From contig NC_025260.1 in the NCBI RefSeq assembly GCF_000740895.1, forward strand, positions 310,001 through 374,000: a DNA stretch of 64,000 bases, given 5' to 3'. Position numbers and translations under genes: made by a program. The stretch's first letter is position 1. Every line of letters starts with the position of its first letter. This DNA is from Theileria orientalis strain Shintoku. Lineage: Eukaryota > Apicomplexa > Aconoidasida > Piroplasmida > Theileriidae. Of this stretch, positions 1-10,347 are shown piece by piece. The notes under the pieces are model-generated. The model worked only from the letters and a program-made list of their open reading frames with translations, ran no database searches and had not been told where the DNA came from.

Positions 1-225
1 TTGACGAATGGTGGTGACGTCTTCTGTGGGTGCTTCCCCTGTGCTTTCTGTATCTTCTACTAGAAACTGTACGTGAAAAGCTTCTGCTACGGTATCTCGA
101 GTACCTTTCGTGCCTATGTCTGTAGTTTGAGGAGTTGTAGAGGTGGCGGCTCCCGTGCCTTCTACCACTTGACCTTCTACGGCTCTCTTTCCAGCTTGGT
201 TCACGTTTGCGATAATATCTACCAT
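1..225 (-). CDS. hypothetical protein, fragment at window edge
   Basis: An uninterrupted minus-strand frame of 75 codons runs from an ATG at 225-223 to the left edge. The translation begins MVDIIANVNQAGKR and is then rich in Thr, Glu, Gly and Val. It has no signal peptide and no recognisable domain. It could equally be an internal exon, because a TCAG acceptor-like sequence lies just upstream of the ATG. A plus-strand frame also crosses this stretch, so the strand choice rests on the lack of stops and the acidic Thr-rich composition typical of piroplasm coding sequence. It would be divergent to the next gene. Function is unknown. Confidence 0.4.
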   Translation of the reverse strand, partial: MVDIIANVNQAGKRAVEGQVVEGTGAATSTTPQTTDIGTKGTRDTVAEAFHVQFLVEDTESTGEAPTEDVTTIRQ

Positions 226-446
226 TTGAAACTGATTTATAATCATCCTCATGTGACATATTTTGTATCAGATGAAAAATTTTGTACTATGGCTAAATTT
301 ATTGTGGTGGGATTCCCCAAATTCGTTTCACTATATTTTAGCTGTACGCTAAGAATGTATATAACTTGGGAGGAGTCCGACGTAACCAAATTAATAGAAT
401 TTACGAAAAGGACTTTTAATGATAATGATCGCTCAAGTTTGGAGAA

Positions 447-1712
447 ATGTGTAAGGTATTTTTTACTAAGATACAAGAATCTAAAACGATTAGAAATTGC
501 ACGGTATCGGGAGATGTATCGAATCCATGTCATACACATTCACATGGACATCACAGTTCCGATTTTAAGAGGAATGAAGGTACTTTTGTATCGAATATTG
601 TTGTCTTAGGGGACGTGGTTGGACGATATTTGGATGACCTTTGGTCATCTCGCTCCAAAATAACGCTGTTCCTGGAAGAAGTTATTGAATCTGCATCTGA
701 ATCATATAGAAATGTCGTTAACAAGGGTTTAAAAGGTGCGTTATGGCGGTAAATATTGGTTAATGTGTAGACGGCTTGGCCTTAACAAGCGCCTCCGATT
801 CTAAAATAGCTTATTTTTCGTGGAAGAAAACCCTGGTTGATAAATTACAAAGGTATATCGTTAGGGAGTTGAAGGAGGATTTTATTAAAACGTCCTCGGA
901 AGGACGGTTGTTTTCATTAGGTACTTGTGTGCTTGACAATTGAGTTCAGGGAACGAGTACAATAATTTTGAGTCGGAAACCATAAGTCAATTGATGAATG
1001 AAAATTACGCAGTTGTTAAGTCATTTGTTGGACCTAAAGTGAGTAATTTTAGTTAAATGGTTTTTAGGCAGCGAATTCATTCAGCGAGGTGGAATTCATG
1101 GAATACAATGCTCTTTTTAAAAAGGTTGCACTAAGACTGTAAAATGATGTGTAGATTGATAAGGCTTCAAACCCGTTTTACGAAAACTGTTACATTTTAT
1201 GGTTAAAATCGTCTTATTTGGACGAGGAGAAGCAAAAGGTAACTTTAATTTATACTAATAATTCATTAGAGCACTGCTGAAATTTTAAATAAGTTGTGGC
1301 AAATTCCCTATGAACTGACGTATAAGTGTAAGGTTCTTTTGCAGGTATAAAAATTTAGCACAAATGTTAAATTCAGGTGGTGTCAACAGTGTGTGTAACT
1401 TATATGAAGCCTGGTGAATCAAGTATACTAAAACACGCTGATGGAAAGTAGGAAAAGTGTTAATCTGATTTTTGTAGAGATGGCGGAGTTAAAATAACAT
1501 GTTTATACGTGCCAAAGTCTTCTTTTGGCGCATGCGTTGAGCTAACCGTGAATGAGTCGGTGAATAAAGTAGACCTGAAGAGCGATCAGTTAATAATCTT
1601 AAGGTACTTTTAAACAAACATTCATAGATAAAGGTCCGGTGTCGAATACGAAATTAAAAAAGTAGAGGAAAAAACTTTCATTTTCACAACATGGATTACT
1701 GGGCCAAGTTGA
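447..1712 (+). CDS. EGLN/PHD-like 2-oxoglutarate oxygenase relative (divergent, possibly inactive)
   Basis: The downstream exons join with consistent phase: up to 735, 771-920, 950-1038, 1068-1124, 1155-1238, 1270-1344, 1377-1447, 1478-1603 and 1634-1712, separated by introns of 29-35 nt. The spliced protein resembles the EGLN prolyl hydroxylase fold. A segment like NENYAVVKSFVGPK matches the family's start of domain, followed by YMKPGESSILKHADG with an H-x-D metal pair, then GGVKITCLYVP. The third iron ligand, the His of the family's H-E-V, appears as Tyr in VEYEIKK, and the 2-oxoglutarate-binding Arg also seems replaced (EKTFIFTTW). The fold assignment comes from these motifs; loss of catalysis is inference. 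The start may be the ATG at 447, or at 289 if a 20-nt intron (451-470) is real. Confidence 0.55.
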
Positions 1713-1970
1713 GTACCACACTAATGTAGTAATAGTAGAAATAATGTATTATGTATAGATGTTCAAATGTGGATATTATATTGAGGTTATATTAAATATT
1801 AATTAGTATCTAGTTAACATAGATGGTTTCATTTTACAGTTTAAGAGTGTTAATAAAATTTCTATCCTGAATTATGTACACATACAACACGTCTCAACAA
1901 TTTGCATGGTATCGTATCTAACTAAACATAAACTAAATCTATTGACACCCGGGAACATGCTTGCCAGTGT

Positions 1971-4070
1971 TCACAGTTTGAATTTATACTTGTCGTTCAA
2001 TATGTTACACAGAGTGGGATAGTCTATCGGTACCCTTTCGTTCTGGAAGTGTATGTGTTTTATGCCTACCCATTCTGCTGCTATGAATGCCTTGATGGTT
2101 GCCTTGTTTGACTCTTCCATGGTGTCTTTCATTTTATCCATTTGCTCTTGGACGTCGATCATTTTTACGTTCTGCTGCCCATTTCTGCAAGCATTCATTT
2201 TTACATAGGATTTTTCAAGATCTTTGTATGATAAATTTATCTCTTGCTTTGCGAACAGCTGGTTTCCCGCAGCCTCTTTAACAAACGCTTCTATGCAGTA
2301 TCCTAATTGCTCCACTCCCGTCAGTTGTAAATTCTGTTTTATAATTAAGTTTAAGAAGTTAATGCATTTGTTGACGAGAACGAGTGATATTCTGATGTGA
2401 GTTAACGCATTGTGAACGCTGTAGTACGCAGTATGAATGCCTTCGCTGTGCACATTCATCGAAGTGTTGAACACCTTATGATCACTGACGACGTAAAACT
2501 GTGATCTATACACGCGGCTCTTCGTCTTTCCCACTGCTTTAAGTTCTGATAGCAGTTGTTTTTTGAACTCGGTTAAGTGAGTCATCAGGTCCTTGTTTGC
2601 CATCCCGAAGTTAGAAGATATTTTACAGGTTGATGGGCAGTACAATCCAAATAGCTGGCGGAACTTTAAGGTGCGCAGATCAAAGGGCTCAGCCAAATCG
2701 TTCTCTCGGAGGCTCAATATGGTTAATTTTGCCTTATCTGGATCGGGAACTGCCTCTGCTATTGATTTTTCCAGATTTGTTAAACTGCTCTGGCTCCTTA
2801 GTACCTGTATCGATGCCGATATTGTGATCCTTGAAACGCACTTAATAATACTCTTCATTGTGTTGGTTCTGTGATTAAAGATGGTGTTTCTTTTGCCTTC
2901 GAAATCCATCTTCGTCACCTTATCCAGTTCAGTTTTAACTGTTTCAATTACTGACTTTACCAAGCTTTTCGTGTGCTCGTGACTTTCCACTGATATTTTC
3001 ATCATTTGAATCACCGTTGAAGTTAATCTGTTTCTGAGGAATTCGTTCTGCAGTAGTTTCGTGCGTTTTGTGACTTCTAGAGTGCAGTTTGCTCCTTTTA
3101 TGTGTTTGCTCGATGTCCTCGTATTGCTTATTGCGTCATAAATTTTATTATCTGCGTAGGTTAAGTTGTCTATTGTTGATTTCAATTCCTCCAAGTTATA
3201 TTTGGTCATCATCATTTTATAGAATTTCAAGGAGCGGGTGAGATTTAACTTCAATTTTACCAACTTTGCATCTAGTTTGCAAAAGGAGGATTTACACTTG
3301 CTGAGTGATCTTGATATCGGCTTGTATGCCTTTGCTATTTTTGAGTAGTCCACGTATATGGATTGTAGGCGTCTGTATATGTAATGAACGTCTTGTCCGT
3401 TTTCTCCTGAGGATCTCTTTGACCCTAGTTTTTTATTAGAAGCCTTGTAAATGCTTTTTATCTTTCCGGTTTCCGATGATACGCCTTTCTTCCCACAGGC
3501 TTTCGTCTCTGATCCATTAAGGCTTAGTGATTTATCGACCTCTCTTATAGACAAACTATCCAATTTTTTGAACAAACTTTCGTATTGTTCATACTCATTT
3601 TGTAATTTTCTGTACAATTTGTCCAATTTTGCGTTTAACTTCTTGTCGTTACAATTATTTTCATTTTTAGCGTTCTCTGCGTTAAATTGATCAGCATCCT
3701 CTTCATTATCTTCGGTTCCATTTAATTCCTTACATAGACTTTCTGACTCACTTTCTTTATCTTTTACATCATCGTTTTCGTCCTTAATCTCTTCGATTAA
3801 GGTTGCGTTTAGATTTAGTTCCGAATCAAAGCCTGCAGGCTCAATATTCATGTTGTTGATGTCGTACTCGTTACACTGCTCAAGTTCCTCTTTTGAAACC
3901 AAACTTAGATTTAAATCCACATCTTCTTGCTCTTCGTAGTAATCTTCAAATTCTATAGGATCAACGTTTCGATTTTCAAAATAGTCTTCTATATCACTGG
4001 GCACATAGACTTGATCATTGTCAGTGTTGTTGCTTCCTTTTTTCAATAGCATATTTTCTAAATCATCCAT
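1971..4070 (-). CDS. acidic, partly coiled-coil hypothetical protein
   Basis: One 699-codon frame starts at ATG 4070-4068 with no visible intron. The first 150 residues are very acidic and Asn/Glu-rich. The next part is Lys/Ser-rich and helical, with heptad-like segments around residues 150-180 and 260-330. The C-terminal half is more ordered, with mixed helices, and ends in a conserved-looking tract near QNERVPIDYPTLCNIL. There is no signal peptide or membrane span. I do not recognise the family; a tethering-complex or kinetochore-type helical protein would be compatible but unsupported. The downstream neighbour on the same strand, upstream in transcription, is the small C1D-like gene. Confidence 0.75.
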   Translation of the reverse strand: MDDLENMLLKKGSNNTDNDQVYVPSDIEDYFENRNVDPIEFEDYYEEQEDVDLNLSLVSKEELEQCNEYDINNMNIEPAGFDSELNLNATLIEEIKDENDDVKDKESESESLCKELNGTEDNEEDADQFNAENAKNENNCNDKKLNAKLDKLYRKLQNEYEQYESLFKKLDSLSIREVDKSLSLNGSETKACGKKGVSSETGKIKSIYKASNKKLGSKRSSGENGQDVHYIYRRLQSIYVDYSKIAKAYKPISRSLSKCKSSFCKLDAKLVKLKLNLTRSLKFYKMMMTKYNLEELKSTIDNLTYADNKIYDAISNTRTSSKHIKGANCTLEVTKRTKLLQNEFLRNRLTSTVIQMMKISVESHEHTKSLVKSVIETVKTELDKVTKMDFEGKRNTIFNHRTNTMKSIIKCVSRITISASIQVLRSQSSLTNLEKSIAEAVPDPDKAKLTILSLRENDLAEPFDLRTLKFRQLFGLYCPSTCKISSNFGMANKDLMTHLTEFKKQLLSELKAVGKTKSRVYRSQFYVVSDHKVFNTSMNVHSEGIHTAYYSVHNALTHIRISLVLVNKCINFLNLIIKQNLQLTGVEQLGYCIEAFVKEAAGNQLFAKQEINLSYKDLEKSYVKMNACRNGQQNVKMIDVQEQMDKMKDTMEESNKATIKAFIAAEWVGIKHIHFQNERVPIDYPTLCNILNDKYKFKL

Positions 4071-4678
4071 TGTTATTCTTTAAATCTTACTAATTTATTC
4101 TTTAATTTGATATTTAAACAATTTAATTTTGTATTCAACTTTATCAATACTGATTATATTTTCACTATCAACTTTTACACAATTTATATCAACATTTCTT
4201 ATCTGTGCCTTTAATAGACAAAATGGAATAACAGTAATTACAATTTACATTATTTTAAGTACAACTTTAGTGAATGATTATAATCTCAATTAAATTATAA
4301 TCACTTGAATTACTCTATTTTATGTAACTTTTATTATATCGAATCTTAATTATACTTGTATTCTGGAACATATAGATTTAATATTGTTTTACTAGTTACA
4401 TAATATGTAAATTTTTATTAAGTTTTTACTGTTGTTCTGATAACAATAATTACTTTGAAAACATAGATCGGAATCTATGTGGTTTTACTATCTTCGAGAT
4501 CTACTTCTAAAATATAGATCTTATTTGTGATTCCTTTAAAATTAGGTCGAATATTATCTATGTGTATATGTATATATGTACTCATATATGTGAATTAATT
4601 GTTTTCAACATATTTATGTTACACATTTATATTTTACATTATTTATGTTATTTCTTTGTACCTATGTGTAGATCGCCT
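4071..4678. other. intergenic, AT-rich
   Basis: About 600 bases of AT-rich sequence lie between the acidic coiled-coil gene and the C1D-like gene, both on the minus strand. I see no open frame with coding character and no RNA gene. It presumably holds the promoter of the former and the 3' end of the latter. Confidence 0.6.
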
Positions 4679-5187
4679 TTACTTTTTTCTTTTTGTCGAC
4701 ATCTTAATTATTCTTTTAACCGCCACCTTGTTCACTCTTGGCCCAATCTTTGAATCTGGAAAAGGTCAAAATTACTTTGTTTTACCTATGTTTTGCAGTT
4801 CAATTATCTGCTTCATGTAGCTCTTGATTTTATTCTAATATTCATATTAATTTTGTTTTTAAAATTACCAAATAGGTCGAAACTTGGTGATTTGTCATGC
4901 TCATGCCTTTTAATTTTAGTTGTACTGTATTATCGTTATGATTTATAAAAATACCGTGGTTGAGCGAACATAGTACGAAAGCAAGCGTTGAACAAAATTT
5001 ACTGTATTCTATTCCTAATATTCGTTAAATTATATTAGTTAGGTTCAATACCCGTGGTTTTATTGCGGAATTTTGAGAAATTGACCGATTTTGACATTTT
5101 GGTTAGATGTTGTGAAACTAGAGCTAATTTTTCATCTATGACCAATAATTTTTCATCTATTGATAACACATCTTTAATTTCTTCCAT
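4679..5187 (-). CDS. C1D/LRP1 (Rrp47)-like exosome cofactor, five exons
   Basis: The gene was reconstructed by hand. Exons are 5187-5052, 5014-4955, 4906-4869, 4822-4786 and 4755-4679, with introns of 30-48 nt. All phases agree and give 115 residues ending in a Lys-rich tail. The order of motifs follows the C1D/Sas10 family core: a helical N-terminus (MEEIKDVLSIDEKLL), then YSKFCSTLAFVLCSLN where the family has its AK..LAY.LNS helix, GMSMTNHQV like the family G-V-..-H-P-V, then SYMKQIIELQN and a PRVNKVAVKRII segment. Family members bind structured RNA and assist the nuclear exosome with Rrp6 in rRNA and snoRNA processing. The match rests on short motifs, and human C1D (141 aa) is a little longer. 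Confidence 0.6.
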
Positions 5188-5350
5188 TTATTGCAAAGAT
5201 ATGATACATATAAAATAAGGTTTATGAATTTTGACTATCCCCAGTAGGCTAGTGGCTAACACCTCTTTTGTGGTATAAGAGTTTAATTTTGTTCTTTATC
5301 ATCCTTCTATTTAAATCACTATGGCTTTATTTTAATTTCTTTTGAATATA

Positions 5351-7777
5351 ATGGGAGTTTTTGGTAAAGCTAGTAGGATACCCTTTGATTTTCCTTCTAT
5401 CATTTCAAACGTTTGTGGTAAAAGAAGTTATTTTACCAGGGCTTGCCGCCCCTCGAAAACTAGTAATTTTAACACTGTGTTTAAAAGGAATGTGACAACG
5501 GCCCTTGCTACGGATCTTTTAAAGGATTCCAGCCTGCATCCAAACGCCTTAAATCAACCTCCGTGTCGTAAGTTGCCACCCGATTTTAAACAGTGTTTAG
5601 ACGTGACCACCTTAAAAAATGGACTCAGAGTCGCGACTGTTTGGATGCCCGGCTATTCGTCCACAGTTGGAGTCTGGATAGACAGCGGAAGTCGTTTTGA
5701 AACCGCTGAAACCAACGGAGCCGCACACTTTTTGGAGCACATGATTTTTAAGGTACAATCTTATCACACAAAGTGCGTTTAGGGCACGAAGTCGCGAACG
5801 AGGCAGCAGCTGGAGGAGCAAATTGAGCACAAGGGAGCTCACCTGAACGCCTACACATCACGAGAGCAGACTGCGTAAGTGGCCTACCGTTTAACGAGTG
5901 CAGATACTACGCGCGCTGTTTCAACAACGACGTCCCCTGGTGCACGGAGCTGCTGTCGGACATTCTGCAGAACAGTGTGATAGATTCCGATATTATGGAA
6001 ACGGAGAAGCACGTGATACTGCGCGAGATGGAGGAGGTGGAAAAGTCGCACGAGGAGGTGCTCTTCGACCGATTACACATGGCGGTACGCGGAGTCCTGA
6101 TAATTCATTTGTAGGCTTTCAGAGACGACTCGCTGGGATACACGATACTGGTACTGCCTGGGCGTTTAACGTGTTATAGGGTCCCGTTGAGAACATAAAG
6201 AACATGCAGCGCGAGTACCTACTGGACTACGTGAAGCGCAACTACACTGCCGACAGAATGGTATGTTTACTGGGCACTTGGCTTAAGTGGCCCTTTGATG
6301 CCGGATTATTTTACCGGAATAACAAATTAACGAGTAAACATAAGTGTGCAGGTTCTGTGCGGAGTTGGTAACCTTGACCATGATAAATTCGTCGCCCTGG
6401 CTGAGAAGGAATTTTCGACAGTTAGTGCCAACATGTTAAAAGCGCTTGTAGGTGCCTAAGGCGACGGCGAAAGTGGTCTTCGAGAAGCCATACTTCGTGG
6501 GCTCCGAGTTGGTCGAAAGGGACGACACCATGGGCCCGTACGGATACATAGCAGTGGCACTCGAAGGCTTACCCTGGAACTCGCCAGACTCAGTGGTTCT
6601 GATGCTGATGCAGAGTATAATTGGCACATACAACAAGGCAAACGAGGGAATAGTGCCAGGTAATTGCAAAATACCATAAACATAGGTATTTATGCATACA
6701 CGTACACACATACATAAATAAATATGTGTATATGTTAACTTGTTATGGGTAACCATCATAAGGGGTTACAATAGTGGATTGAGATAGATGCTTTGTCGTG
6801 GTTGAAAGTGATATCACTGTAGGCAAAGTGTCCGGGAATAGAACGATTCACGCAATAGCAAATAGAATGACGGTGGGCTGCGCAGAGTTCTACAGCGCCT
6901 TTAACACGTGTTACAAGGACACTGGCCTCTTCGGATTCTATTGCAAGGCAGACGAAGTGGCAGTTGAGCACTGCGTAGGAGAGCTGATGTTTGGAATAAC
7001 ATCCCTATCATACTCGGTATTGCTTTATTTATTTTATCAGTTACCTAGTTTATCAGTTACTTTGTCTACCAGTTACCTGGTTTATCAGTTACCTGGTTTA
7101 TCAGTTACTTGGTTGATCAATTACCTGGTTTATCAGTTACCTGGTTTATCAGTTACTTGGTTGACTATATTGTGCCGAAATGATAGTAGTTACTGCCATA
7201 GTATTAACTGTTCACACTCATTTGTAGGTGACTGATGAGGAGGTGGAACGCGCAAAGAGACAGCTGATGCTGCAGTTCCTATCGAGCACAGAGTCGACCT
7301 CAAACGTTGCCGAGGAGGTGGCGAGACAGATTCTAGTGTATGGAAGGAGGATGCCAGTCGCAGAGTTCCTGTTGAGACTGGAAAAAATAGACGCGGAGGA
7401 GGTTAAAAGAGTGGCATGGAAGTATTTGCACGACTCTGTACGTTTTACAGTTATTCAGTTACCTATATCTGTATAGTTAGGCATTTGGCTAGCTATCAAC
7501 CCAGTATATTCTTGCAAAGCAACATTGGTGTATTATATTGTACGGTGTTGTTTTTAATTCCATTATGTTACATTCTATATTGATGTAGCTTAGCATAACA
7601 TAATAACGCTAAACACTGTGTAAAAAATATATATGCTGCATAATGCTAATGACGGCTATCAGTGAATAAAGTAGCATAACTTTGATTTAGGAGGTCGCCT
7701 TGACTGCCGTTGGAGCACTTCATGGGTTGCATCCGTTACATGAGCTGAGGCAGAAGACATTTTGGCTAAGATATTAA
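5351..7777 (+). CDS. PMPCB: mitochondrial processing peptidase, beta subunit
   Basis: This M16 metallopeptidase removes presequences from imported mitochondrial proteins. The first exon encodes a basic, Ser/Arg-rich presequence of about 75 residues, then the domain start TTLKNGLRVATV and the inverted zinc motif H-x-x-E-H in AAHFLEHMIFK. Later exons carry a KHVILREMEEVEKSHEEV helix with the third zinc ligand, GYTIL/GPVENI, and the C-terminal half with TDEEVERAKRQL. Keeping H-x-x-E-H points to the beta rather than the alpha subunit; in many eukaryotes it doubles as a complex III core protein. At least eight GT-AG introns are needed (the first is 5753-5782), most about 30 nt; the one near 7017-7227 holds a minisatellite. 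The start is the ATG at 5351. Confidence 0.93.
7033..7160 (+). repeat. intronic 16-bp minisatellite, 8 units
   Basis: Eight adjacent 16-base units with consensus TTTATCAGTTACCTGG lie inside an intron of the processing peptidase gene. Units differ by one to four bases and show a higher-order three-unit (48-bp) pattern. Each unit carries an ATCAG that resembles a 3' splice site. Confidence 0.9.
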
Positions 7778-7974
7778 CTGTTGTTACTTTAATATATTGC
7801 AACACTGTGTACGCTAGGAACTACTAGTTCATACGCTACCTCACACTAGTCTGTACAAATTCATGCCCGGTCAACATGATAATTCATGAGTAATGTATCA
7901 GTTGGATTACTAGCCCTTGTAATAGTTGGTTTGTGAGTTACTGAGTGATACTGTGAACACATAGGCCGTTTTAG

Positions 7975-9987
7975 TTATATTATTTTGGAGTTGAACCTGT
8001 AGTACTCGTTGAAGTCGAGCAGGAGCGACTTGGCCTTGAACCTGCCCAGAAGGCAGAGCACGTTGACGCGGAACTGCGCCGCGTGACTGAGGCTCGGGGA
8101 GGCGAAGTCGGCCATGTCGTTGTCAATGAAGTGGACGAGCCGCGGGGAGCCGCGGAGGTTCAGCGAGTGCAGCTGCCGCAAGTCATGCCTGAACAGCTCG
8201 GAGACAGACTTGCCGAACGCGATGACGCTCAGCAGAATCGGCGGGAGCTCCGAGTGGAAGCTGAGGTCGAGGCTGCGCGTGAGGCTGCGGGTCGAAGCCC
8301 TGAGGGACGCCAGGGTCTGGCGGCCGCACATCGAGGCCCTGTACACGCTCAGCCAGTAGAGGCTGTTCTGGTAGGGCTGCACGGCGGCGAGGAAGTTGGC
8401 CATCTCGCCCCGGTGGAAGTTGAGCCTGTTGAGCAGCTTCGACAGCTCCAACACGCGGTCGTTGCACCGGTTCAGCCACAGGTACTCGGCGAAACTCTCG
8501 GTGAGGCTGGCGGCGGCCGCCTTCAGCAGCGCAGAGACCCTTATCATCCCCCTGAACACCCTGTAGTCCTCGACGACGAGGTCGTAGGGGAACTTGGGGC
8601 TAGGGTAGTAGACCCTGATTCCGCTCTCCACGCTCTCGGCCATGTCGTAGTCGTCCCTCAGCGACTTGTGGCTGCGCTTGTACTGGGGCTGGCGGCCGTA
8701 CTTGTACTGGCGCTGTTGGGCCTCGGGGTCGATGAACTGAACGCAGAGCGCCGAGACGTACTCCTCCAGGCCCTCCTTCTCCAGAATTGCCGTGGCCAGC
8801 TTTCTGGAGCTGTCCAGCTCCCCCACGAGTCTCCGCAGCGACGTTAGTATCTCCTCCAGGCTCCTTTCGTTCCCAAGTACCGCGAGCATGAACGCGTCCA
8901 GTGTCATTGCGCTCGCACTCCTGTTTAACCTCTTCAGCCAGTGCGATAGCCTCCCCTGCTCGTATATATCTTCCGCCAGATCCAGGGGAAAGAACTTGAA
9001 GACCTTCCCCGGGTCAAAATAGAAGTGTTCGTGCGCTTCTTTGCACTTAACCTTGTCATTGGAAGCAACTCGAGCTTCCACGCTCACGTGGTTCCTACCG
9101 TTACCTTCACGAGTAGTTGCATCGGCGGCACTGTGACTATAGATTCCAGGTAAATCTCGCGATGAAGAGCTCCTTTTTTCTCCGTTTTCAGGCTCCGTTG
9201 TCACGAAAAAGTACTCCTTTTCTGGTGGCAACTCACCTGAGTACAGCCACTTGAAGACTGTTTCAAGGTAGGGCGCCAGGCCCTTTCTGAAAAGTCTTGT
9301 GAACGTTTCTCTGCTCATGCCATCTCCTCTGGTCGAGTGTTCGTGCAAACTGTCCATCACGTGCTTCCCTCCAGCCCCTAGCTTACACAGCAGCCTCACT
9401 TTTCGGTACGGTTTGTGCAAAAGTGTGTACAGCTGTAGCAAGCTTACGCAGTGCTCCTCGTGGTTTTCCAGCAGTGAGTCCAGCAATTTGTCAAGTTCTT
9501 GCGTTTCCTCGCCCAGGCCCCGTTTTACTGAATCCGCTATAGTGCTGCTTCCCAGCTCCACTTCTCGTATGCTACTATACATCTTTGCCAGTGCACATAT
9601 TTTATTCACTATCTGTCTGTTGCGATTTGTCACTTTCAAGTCTACTTGAAAATATTCGTTATTTAGCTTTCTAAGGTACCTAGCGTTCATTCCCTTAAGT
9701 GTGTATATTAAATCCAGCACGATTTCCTTCTCGTTCGTGTACTCAGTTTCGTTTTCGGATCCTGCCCATTCGCTCATTTCATTATCGTTGTTTACTTCCG
9801 CTTGGGGTGAACTATAGTGTCTCTCTCTCAATTCGGGCTGTATCATGTTCTCCAGTTCCACTTGTTCTCTGTTTTCCTCAACATTTCCCTCTGTGTCATG
9901 CTTATCTTCTCCCAGTCTTTCCTCATTTTCTGGAGCAGTGCTCCAATTTAATGCCTCCAGCCTCAGTTCTCTCAGTGAATACAACAT
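7975..9987 (-). CDS. gamma-tubulin complex component (Spc97/Spc98 family)
   Basis: A single 670-codon frame. It belongs to the GCP family that forms the microtubule-nucleating gamma-tubulin small or ring complex at spindle poles. After an acidic N-terminal 110 residues, the GRIP1-like part contains LAPYLETVFKWLYSGELPP, matching the family L..W...G.L.DP..EFF signature, followed by FFPLDLAEDIYEQGRLSHWL. The C-terminal part has FHRGEMANFLAAVQPYQNSL, where the family has the helix contacting gamma-tubulin. It is shorter than human GCP2/GCP3 (about 900 aa), and which GCP it is cannot be decided here. The 3' two thirds are strikingly GC-rich, producing a long antisense open frame that I regard as a shadow. 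It lies tail-to-tail with the processing peptidase gene. Confidence 0.85.
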   Translation of the reverse strand: MLYSLRELRLEALNWSTAPENEERLGEDKHDTEGNVEENREQVELENMIQPELRERHYSSPQAEVNNDNEMSEWAGSENETEYTNEKEIVLDLIYTLKGMNARYLRKLNNEYFQVDLKVTNRNRQIVNKICALAKMYSSIREVELGSSTIADSVKRGLGEETQELDKLLDSLLENHEEHCVSLLQLYTLLHKPYRKVRLLCKLGAGGKHVMDSLHEHSTRGDGMSRETFTRLFRKGLAPYLETVFKWLYSGELPPEKEYFFVTTEPENGEKRSSSSRDLPGIYSHSAADATTREGNGRNHVSVEARVASNDKVKCKEAHEHFYFDPGKVFKFFPLDLAEDIYEQGRLSHWLKRLNRSASAMTLDAFMLAVLGNERSLEEILTSLRRLVGELDSSRKLATAILEKEGLEEYVSALCVQFIDPEAQQRQYKYGRQPQYKRSHKSLRDDYDMAESVESGIRVYYPSPKFPYDLVVEDYRVFRGMIRVSALLKAAAASLTESFAEYLWLNRCNDRVLELSKLLNRLNFHRGEMANFLAAVQPYQNSLYWLSVYRASMCGRQTLASLRASTRSLTRSLDLSFHSELPPILLSVIAFGKSVSELFRHDLRQLHSLNLRGSPRLVHFIDNDMADFASPSLSHAAQFRVNVLCLLGRFKAKSLLLDFNEYYRFNSKII

Positions 9988-10038
9988 GTATAGTATTGAT
10001 TTCTACTCCTCTTGGTTGTTGATTACTCTATTTATGGG

Positions 10039-10347
10039 TTAATTTAGGTAGTTTGAGATTACCCTTGTATTTTTTATCAAATAACTCTCTATATCCTTAC
10101 TAAACTGCTTAAATTGAATTTAAACTCTTCATTTATATCATACACGTACAACAATCTGGGTAAATCTGCTTCTAGTTTCAGCATCAGCTCTCGCTGTAGG
10201 AATAATTTTTGTCTGAGGAAGGCTCGTTTTGTCAGTTGATTCTTTCAATTATTCCTTTTTATAGTCAATTTTAAATTGTGTGCTCTCTGATACATTGTTT
10301 ACTAGATTTACAGATTCTTTCGTAGATATTTCTGCACTTACTGACAT
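10039..10347 (-). CDS. possible small spliced gene
   Basis: On the minus strand an ATG at 10347 opens a frame beginning MSVSAEISTKES. A downstream open segment reads KRAFLRQKLFLQRELMLKL and then a helical tract, and a third piece ends in KNTRVISNYLN before a stop at 10041-10039. Candidate GT-AG introns can link them in frame, but none is decisive. Charged, helix-like composition in otherwise AT-rich DNA suggests real coding sequence of 60-90 residues. No family recognised. Confidence 0.35.

Noticed and set aside
73..288. Upstream part of a 178-codon plus-strand frame beginning at 73
   Set aside because: Cys/Tyr-rich composition looks non-coding, and it lies opposite a cleaner minus-strand frame at 1-225.
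5241..5290. D-arm-like sequence TAGGCTAGTGGCTAAC, possibly a tRNA
   Set aside because: No matching acceptor stem, no seven-base anticodon loop on a good stem, and no GTTCGA-type T loop at the right distance.
8083..8847. 254-codon plus-strand open frame antisense to the gamma-tubulin complex gene
   Set aside because: It is a mirror of a very GC-rich coding region, lacks any family motif, and the minus-strand product has clear GCP signatures.
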